In this document: one piece after another, positions 14,236 to 18,216 of the stretch
How the letters are laid out: each line of letters begins with the position of its first letter
Numbering within the stretch: the first letter of the stretch is position 1
DNA from: DASPKW01 sp038244055
GTDB taxonomy: Bacteria; Planctomycetota; Phycisphaerae; Tepidisphaerales; Tepidisphaeraceae
Assembly: GCA_038244055.1 (NCBI GenBank)
Contig: JBBRTW010000097.1
Coordinates: 1 to 18,216, forward strand
Direction: 5' to 3'
Length of the DNA: 18,216 nt
Notes under the pieces: generated by a model
What the model was told of the DNA's origin: nothing
The model's input: the letters and a program-made list of their open reading frames with translations, nothing else
Databases searched by the model: none
Made by a program: the position numbers and the translations under genes

Positions 14236-15765
14236 CTAATCCGCCGGCGCACACCGCCCGCGCGACCATACCCTCAGCGCATCGATGCGCTCGGCCATCG
14301 TCACCGAAATCGGCGGCGATGATTCCAGCGCGGCGATCAGCAGCGCCGTCGTCAGCTCGTTTCGCGCGGCGAAGGCTTCGTGCAGGGCCGATAAAACCGC
14401 CTGCTCGATTTCCGCGCCGCTGAAGCCATCCGAGGCGGCCGCCAGCGCGGCGAGATCGAACTGGGCTGGGTCGCGGGCGCGCTTCTTGAGATGAATTGCG
14501 AAGATCTGGGCGCGGGCATCGTAGGCGGGGAGATCGACGAAGAAGATCTCATCGAATCGCCCCTTGCGGAGCAGTTCCGGGGGGAGCGCGCCGATGTCGT
14601 TGGCGGTGGCGATGAGGAACACACCCGCGCCGCCGCCGGCCGAAGCGCCGCTGTTGCCGCCGCCGCGCTCCTGCATCCAGGTGAGCAGCGTGCCGAACAT
14701 CCGCTGGCTCAGCCCGCCATCGGTGCTTCGGCTGGCGGCCGATGCGAACGCCTTCTCGATCTCATCGATCCACAAGACGATCGGAGCCATCGCCTCGGCC
14801 TGCCGCAGCGTCTCGCGCAATCGCTTTTCGGATTCGCCGATGTACTTGTCGTAGAGCGCGCCGACATCCATGCGCATCAGGGGCAGTCGCCAGGCGGTGG
14901 CCACCGCCTTGGCGGCCAGCGATTTCCCAGCGCCCTGCACGCCCAGCATCAGCACGCCGCGCGGCGCTGCCAGGCCGAACGCGGCGGCCTCCTTGGTCAT
15001 GGCGTTCTGGCGTTTATTGAGCCAGGTCTTGAGGCGGGCCAGGCCGCCGATTTCTTCCAGATCCACCGGGGCTTCGACGAATTCGAGCAGTCCGGCCGAC
15101 TGGAACATCTGCCGCTTGCTCACCAGCATCTTGTTCACATCGTGGATATCCAGGCGGTTATCATCGCAGACGGCGTCGATGATGATTTGCCGCGCCTGCC
15201 GGCGGGTCAGCCCGCGCAGGTTGCGGAGGATGGTTTCGAGATCGCGCCGCCCAAGCACGACCTGCACCGGCCGCTCTTCATTGCGCTGGCGCAGGGTCGA
15301 TTTGAGAATCTGCTCAAGCTCGGCCTCATCGGGCGGGGTCAGTTCGAAGGGCATGGACCAGGCGCGGACGACCTCGGGGCGCTCATCGCGATGATCGATC
15401 ATGATGAGCGTCGAGCCATCGCGGGCGCAGCGAACGACCAGATCGCGCCACTGGCGGAGCGTGCGGTCATCCTTGGTGAGATGGACGGCCAGGTCGAGCG
15501 CGAGAATGAGCCGGCCGCGGGCGGGGCTGGTCTGTTCGAGGTGATAGAGGGCGGCGGCGGGGTGCTCGGTATCGGGGACGGCCGGGGCATCGCGGAGAAG
15601 GGCATCGCGCAAGCCGCGGCTCTGGGACCAGATCAGCGCGTCGATTCCCCCTTCAATGGCGGCCGCGAGGATCATTTCGATCGCATCCTGCTCTTCGGAG
15701 GTGGTGATGGCGATGCAGGGGTAATTGGCGGCCAGGAGGGCGGTGAATCGTTCGGGGTCGGTCAT
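14236..15765 (-). CDS. AAA+ ATPase of the Ycf46 type
   Basis: The product has 509 residues. The N-terminal half (about 1-235) resembles a degenerate ATPase-like domain of Ycf46 proteins (SLIMIDHRDE-like strand, then RRDLETILRNLRGLTRRQARQII). The C-terminal half is a full AAA+ module: Walker A GVQGAGKS (275-282), Walker B VLWIDEIEK (330-338, D334/E335), sensor N389 in ATAND, and LLRKGRFDEIFFVDLP with candidate arginine fingers near 400-403. A glycine-rich insertion (GGGNSGASAGGG, about 368-379) sits before sensor 1. Ycf46 is known from plastids and cyanobacteria, where a role in photosynthesis regulation under low CO2 has been reported; in planctomycetes the role is unknown. The start at 15765 lacks a Shine-Dalgarno sequence; a longer form from 15852 would overlap the divergent gene. 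Confidence 0.88.
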   Translation of the reverse strand: MTDPERFTALLAANYPCIAITTSEEQDAIEMILAAAIEGGIDALIWSQSRGLRDALLRDAPAVPDTEHPAAALYHLEQTSPARGRLILALDLAVHLTKDDRTLRQWRDLVVRCARDGSTLIMIDHRDERPEVVRAWSMPFELTPPDEAELEQILKSTLRQRNEERPVQVVLGRRDLETILRNLRGLTRRQARQIIIDAVCDDNRLDIHDVNKMLVSKRQMFQSAGLLEFVEAPVDLEEIGGLARLKTWLNKRQNAMTKEAAAFGLAAPRGVLMLGVQGAGKSLAAKAVATAWRLPLMRMDVGALYDKYIGESEKRLRETLRQAEAMAPIVLWIDEIEKAFASAASRSTDGGLSQRMFGTLLTWMQERGGGNSGASAGGGAGVFLIATANDIGALPPELLRKGRFDEIFFVDLPAYDARAQIFAIHLKKRARDPAQFDLAALAAASDGFSGAEIEQAVLSALHEAFAARNELTTALLIAALESSPPISVTMAERIDALRVWSRGRCAPAD

Positions 15766-15775
15766 GGTGTGGGAG

Positions 15776-15781
15776 ATTTTA
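15776..15781 (-). promoter_or_regulatory. Candidate -10 box for the AAA+ gene
   Basis: TAAAAT is read on the minus strand ten bases before the ATG at 15765. Transcription starting about seven bases downstream would give a leader of only a few bases, which fits the missing Shine-Dalgarno sequence. No convincing -35 box is seen. Confidence 0.35.
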
Positions 15782-15850
15782 TCGGACCGGCTCACGGATA
15801 CACGGATGAATGGCCGATAATTCCGATTAACCGTATTCGGGAGATATGCC

Positions 15851-16453
15851 ATGTCCGTTACCGTGGATCACCAGCCGCTGTTGGCCGAAGAGCTCGGGTT
15901 CGAGACCGTCGGGCAATTGCTGGCCCATTTGCAGAAGGATAACCGCCTGGTGGTGCATGTCCTGATCGATGGGCAGGAGCCGGATTTAAGCCAGATGCCG
16001 ACGGTCAAGCGCATCCCGCTGCGCGAGCATACGCTGTTCGTGGAAACGGCCGACCCGCGCGAGCTGGCCGGATCGGTGCTGGGGGAAGTCAAGTCGCAAC
16101 TGGCCGAGGCCGACCGCCTGCGCGGCGAGGCATCCGATCTGATCAACAAGAATCAAAATCAAAAGGCGATGGAGAAGCTGAGCGGATGCTTCACCACCTG
16201 GCAGCACGCCCAGGAATCGATCCTGAAGACGGCCCAGTTGCTGCGGCTGGATTTGATGGAGGTGGTGGTGGAAGGTCAGGCGCTGTCGGATCTGGTGAGC
16301 CAGTTCGCGCTGCAACTCCGTCAAATCAAGACCGCGCTGGAGAACCGGGATTTCGTGCTGCTGAATGATATTTTGACGTACGAGGCGACCGAGACTTCGA
16401 ACCGGTGGCGCGAGGCGGTGGCGGCGATTGAGCGGGTGGTGGGGGGAGCGTAG
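15851..16453 (+). CDS. Unknown cytoplasmic protein, 200 residues, divergent to the AAA+ gene
   Basis: I do not recognise this family. There is no signal peptide or membrane segment. Residues 1-75 look mixed alpha/beta (GFETVGQLLAHLQ, RLVVHVLIDGQEPD, HTLFVETADP). Residues 76-200 look entirely helical and partly coiled (LGEVKSQLAEADRLRGEASDL, WQHAQESILKTAQLLRLDLMEVVV, LVSQFALQLRQIKTALENRD, TSNRWREAVAAIERVVGG). One cysteine (C117) is present. GGAG lies about seven bases before the ATG. Shared control with the divergent AAA+ gene is possible because only 85 bases separate them. Confidence 0.8.
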   Translation: MSVTVDHQPLLAEELGFETVGQLLAHLQKDNRLVVHVLIDGQEPDLSQMPTVKRIPLREHTLFVETADPRELAGSVLGEVKSQLAEADRLRGEASDLINKNQNQKAMEKLSGCFTTWQHAQESILKTAQLLRLDLMEVVVEGQALSDLVSQFALQLRQIKTALENRDFVLLNDILTYEATETSNRWREAVAAIERVVGGA

Positions 16454-16546
16454 GGTGGGACCAGAGACAACTCCCGAAATATCGCCGTCAACAGCCCGGC
16501 CGTCCGGTTCCGCCATTTTCGACATGACGGACGCGGCCCATGACGA

Positions 16547-16552
16547 TAGAAT
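16547..16552 (+). promoter_or_regulatory. Candidate -10 box of the toxin-antitoxin operon, with CATGACG repeats
   Basis: TAGAAT ends six bases before the antitoxin ATG (16559), so transcription would start at or next to the start codon. CATGACG occurs at 16523, 16539 and 16558, spanning the expected polymerase site. These could be operator half-sites for autoregulation by the antitoxin. No good -35 box is visible. Confidence 0.35.
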
Positions 16553-16558
16553 GTTGGC

Positions 16559-16825
16559 ATGACGGTTTACACGCAAAAACAAGCCCAACAGGACCTGGAC
16601 TCAGTGCTCGAGGATGCCTCGATGCAGGGGGAGGTTCGCATCCGTCGTGGTGACGGGCAGGAATTCGTTCTCAAGCCGCTGGCGGAAGCGCCTCATGAGC
16701 CACAGCAACTATGCAGCGAAAGACAGCGCGACCTGAGCGACCTTTCCGGAACCTGGGTTGACGATCCGGCCTTTGATCGGGCCATCGCAGACCAAAGGAC
16801 GATCGACCCCGAGCTTTGGAAGTGA
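16559..16825 (+). CDS. Phd/YefM-family antitoxin of a type II toxin-antitoxin pair
   Basis: The product has 88 residues. The N-terminal part (1-45) matches the Phd/YefM pattern: YTQKQAQQDLDSVLEDA, then GEVRIRRGDGQEFVLKP, a DNA-binding and dimerisation unit. The C-terminal part (DLSGTWVDDPAFDRAIADQRT) would be the toxin-binding tail. Such antitoxins neutralise the partner toxin and repress their own operon. The toxin starts nine bases after the stop codon. There is no Shine-Dalgarno sequence before the ATG. An in-frame longer start is not supported by the family length. Confidence 0.82.
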   Translation: MTVYTQKQAQQDLDSVLEDASMQGEVRIRRGDGQEFVLKPLAEAPHEPQQLCSERQRDLSDLSGTWVDDPAFDRAIADQRTIDPELWK

Positions 16826-16834
16826 GTCGAGGCG

Positions 16835-17218
16835 ATGCACCTGGCAGTTGACACCAACCGCTATACAGACTTCCAGCGCGGCGACCCGGTAGTCCGCTAC
16901 AATTTGGAACACGCGGCCGCAGTTTACATGCCGTTATTTGTCATGGCTGAACTTCGGGGGGGATTCGCAATGGGCAACCGCGCGGCAGCCAACGAGCAAC
17001 TTCTATTGCAATTCCTTCAACGTCCGGGCGTCCGAGTCATTCTCCCGGACGAAGTAACCACATTCCACTACGCCTCATTGCTCCAAGATTTGCGTAAACG
17101 AGCCACGCCGATACCCACCAACGATCTTTGGATCGCGGCCGTGGTTGTTCAACACAACCTCACGCTTTACACTCGCGATGCGCATTTCTACCGCCTGCCC
17201 CAAATCCCCCGGCTCTGA
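16835..17218 (+). CDS. PIN-domain toxin (VapC-like ribonuclease)
   Basis: The product has 127 residues, the usual size for VapC-type PIN proteins. The four acidic active-site residues are all present: D6 (AVDTNRY), E39 (MAELRGG), D97 (TNDLWIAA) and D115 (TRDAHF). These bind metal for RNA cleavage; many VapC toxins cut tRNA or rRNA, but the target here cannot be told. The set is intact, so the toxin should be active. It follows the Phd/YefM-type antitoxin in the usual antitoxin-first order. GAGG lies very close (two bases) to the ATG, so translation may be coupled to the antitoxin. Confidence 0.88.
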   Translation: MHLAVDTNRYTDFQRGDPVVRYNLEHAAAVYMPLFVMAELRGGFAMGNRAAANEQLLLQFLQRPGVRVILPDEVTTFHYASLLQDLRKRATPIPTNDLWIAAVVVQHNLTLYTRDAHFYRLPQIPRL

Positions 17219-17228
17219 ATAACCCGCC

Positions 17229-18035
17229 ATGCCCGATTCCCAACCGCCCGCCGACCGCCCGACACTCATCGACGTCCGCGCGCTTTCCAAGATTTACGAA
17301 GACCCCACCGGCGGCCAGATCAACGCCGCCAAAGACGTCACGCTCTCCTGCCACGCCGGTGAAATCTTCGGCCTCCTCGGCCCCAACGGCGCGGGCAAAA
17401 CCACAACGCTCCGCTGCCTGGCGACGATTCTCACCCCCACCCATGGCTCGGCCACCATCGCCGGTTTCGATCTGCTGCAATCGCCCGAATCCGTCCGCCG
17501 CTCGATCGGCTTTCTCTCCGGCACCACCGGCAATTACGCCCGCCTCACCCCGCGCGAATCGCTGCGCTTCTTCGGGGCCATGTACGGCATGAAGGGCGAT
17601 GCGCTGGAGGCTCGAGTGGAAGAAGTGCTCAAGGTCTTCGATGTCACCTCCTACGCCGACCGCCCCAACGACCGCCTCTCCACCGGCATGAAACAGCGCG
17701 TGGGCCTGGCCAGGGCCGTCGTGCATGACCCGCCCGTGCTGATCCTCGATGAGCCGACCACCGGCCTGGACCCGGTGGTCTCGCGCACCGTGGAGGAGGC
17801 GGTGCGGGCGCTGGCGGATGCGGGAAAGTGCGTTTTGTTCTCGACGCACATGCTCTGGCAGGCCGAGGAAATCTGCGACCGCGTCGGCGTGATGGCGCGG
17901 GGGCGTTTGCTGGGCGTGGGGACGGGCACTGAGCTTTGCGAGCGGACCGGGACGGCGGATTTGCGACATGCGTTTTTCAAGATGATCGAGGAAGCAAATG
18001 AGACCGCGGACCCGCGCGAGATGGCGGAAGAGTAG
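17229..18035 (+). CDS. NatA-type ABC transporter ATP-binding protein
   Basis: The product has 268 residues with a complete ABC ATPase: Walker A GPNGAGKTT (51-59), signature LSTGMKQR (150-157), Walker B VLILDEPTTGLD (170-181), and H207 in the STHM switch. The LSTGMKQR signature and the ETL-type body place it with sodium-export-like NatA/ABC-2 exporters. The Q-loop position reads FLSGTTGNY, with no glutamine, as is common in NatA proteins. It starts ten bases after the toxin stop and lacks a Shine-Dalgarno sequence, so it might be read through from the toxin-antitoxin operon. The expected ABC-2 permease is not in the 181 bases that follow, which are repeats. The C-terminal tail (DPREMAEE) is acidic. 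Confidence 0.9.
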   Translation: MPDSQPPADRPTLIDVRALSKIYEDPTGGQINAAKDVTLSCHAGEIFGLLGPNGAGKTTTLRCLATILTPTHGSATIAGFDLLQSPESVRRSIGFLSGTTGNYARLTPRESLRFFGAMYGMKGDALEARVEEVLKVFDVTSYADRPNDRLSTGMKQRVGLARAVVHDPPVLILDEPTTGLDPVVSRTVEEAVRALADAGKCVLFSTHMLWQAEEICDRVGVMARGRLLGVGTGTELCERTGTADLRHAFFKMIEEANETADPREMAEE

Positions 18036-18050
18036 GGCTTTGGACATTGC

Positions 18051-18216
18051 CGATTGCGGATTGCGGATTGCGGATTGCCGCGCCATGTTAGCCGCTCCGC
18101 TTACTGGCGCGTCCGAAGGTCTGCCAACTGCATCTGGCCTTCCATCTCGACGAAACGCGCTCCTGCCCCCTATAATCCGCAATCCGCAATCCGCAATCCG
18201 CAATCCGCAATCCGCA
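18051..18216. repeat. Inverted heptamer arrays flanking hairpin module copy D
   Basis: CGATTGC and three GGATTGC copies run from 18051 to 18078. At 18174-18215 six copies of AATCCGC, the reverse complement in a rotated phase, run to the window edge and may continue. Between them (18088-18114) is the dispersed module TTAGC, CGCTCCGC, TT, then a damaged right arm (ACTGGCG) and CGTCC. This is the same 7-mer family as at 534-601, here with a 95-base interior. Confidence 0.85.

Noticed and set aside
14491..15942. 483-residue plus-strand open frame opposite the AAA+ gene
   Set aside because: The minus frame has Walker A, Walker B and sensor motifs; the plus frame shows none and runs into the divergent gene.
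18174..18216. Possible CRISPR array start from regular repeats at the window end
   Set aside because: Units are 7 bases with no spacers between them, so it is a tandem repeat; no cas gene is nearby.

Overview
The window looks like chromosome of a GC-rich planctomycete (Planctomycetota; class not determinable). The basis is gene content: a three-domain cytochrome protein (PSCyt1-DUF1549-DUF1553) next to a Tat-exported DUF1501 protein, a propeller/HEAT/cytochrome c 'PVC-type' dehydrogenase, two DUF1080 proteins, an FG-GAP/VCBS protein and an ECF sigma factor. This combination is typical of that phylum. No rRNA, tRNA, CRISPR array or intact insertion sequence is visible.

Layout. 1-407 (minus): 5' part of an ECF sigma factor gene. 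408-886: intergenic, with a MITE-like element (TIRs plus direct repeats) and a hairpin repeat. 887-5083 (plus): PSCyt1/DUF1549/DUF1553 gene, then the DUF1501 gene, a standard planctomycete pair. 5236-10949 (minus): four exported proteins transcribed in the order dehydrogenase, DUF1080, DUF1080, xylose-isomerase-like TIM barrel; together they suggest extracytoplasmic oxidative handling of a sugar or glycoside. 11255-12419 (plus): two paralogous small exported PepSY-like proteins, each followed by strong hairpins. 12843-14147 (plus): exported FG-GAP/VCBS protein with six calcium-type loops. 14236-15765 (minus): Ycf46-like AAA+ ATPase, divergent from an unknown 200-residue protein (15851-16453). 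16559-17218 (plus): Phd/YefM-PIN (VapC-like) toxin-antitoxin pair, followed 10 bases later by a NatA-type ABC ATPase (17229-18035) whose permease is not in the window.

The most unusual content lies between the genes. At least six spacers hold short arrays with a 7-base period but unrelated sequences (GGATTGC, CAACTGA/CAACTAA, ACTCAGG, CTTCATC, GTTTTTA). Two of these arrays abut or supply a ribosome binding site. A second family is a 28-base hairpin module, TTAGC-stem-stem'-CGTC, present four times with compensating stem changes. A 142-base element at 498-639 has perfect 15-base terminal inverted repeats and 10-base flanking direct repeats. These point to small palindromic or tandem elements colonising the spacers of this genome. 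Functional statements about proteins rest on family recognition from the translated sequence; no database search was made.
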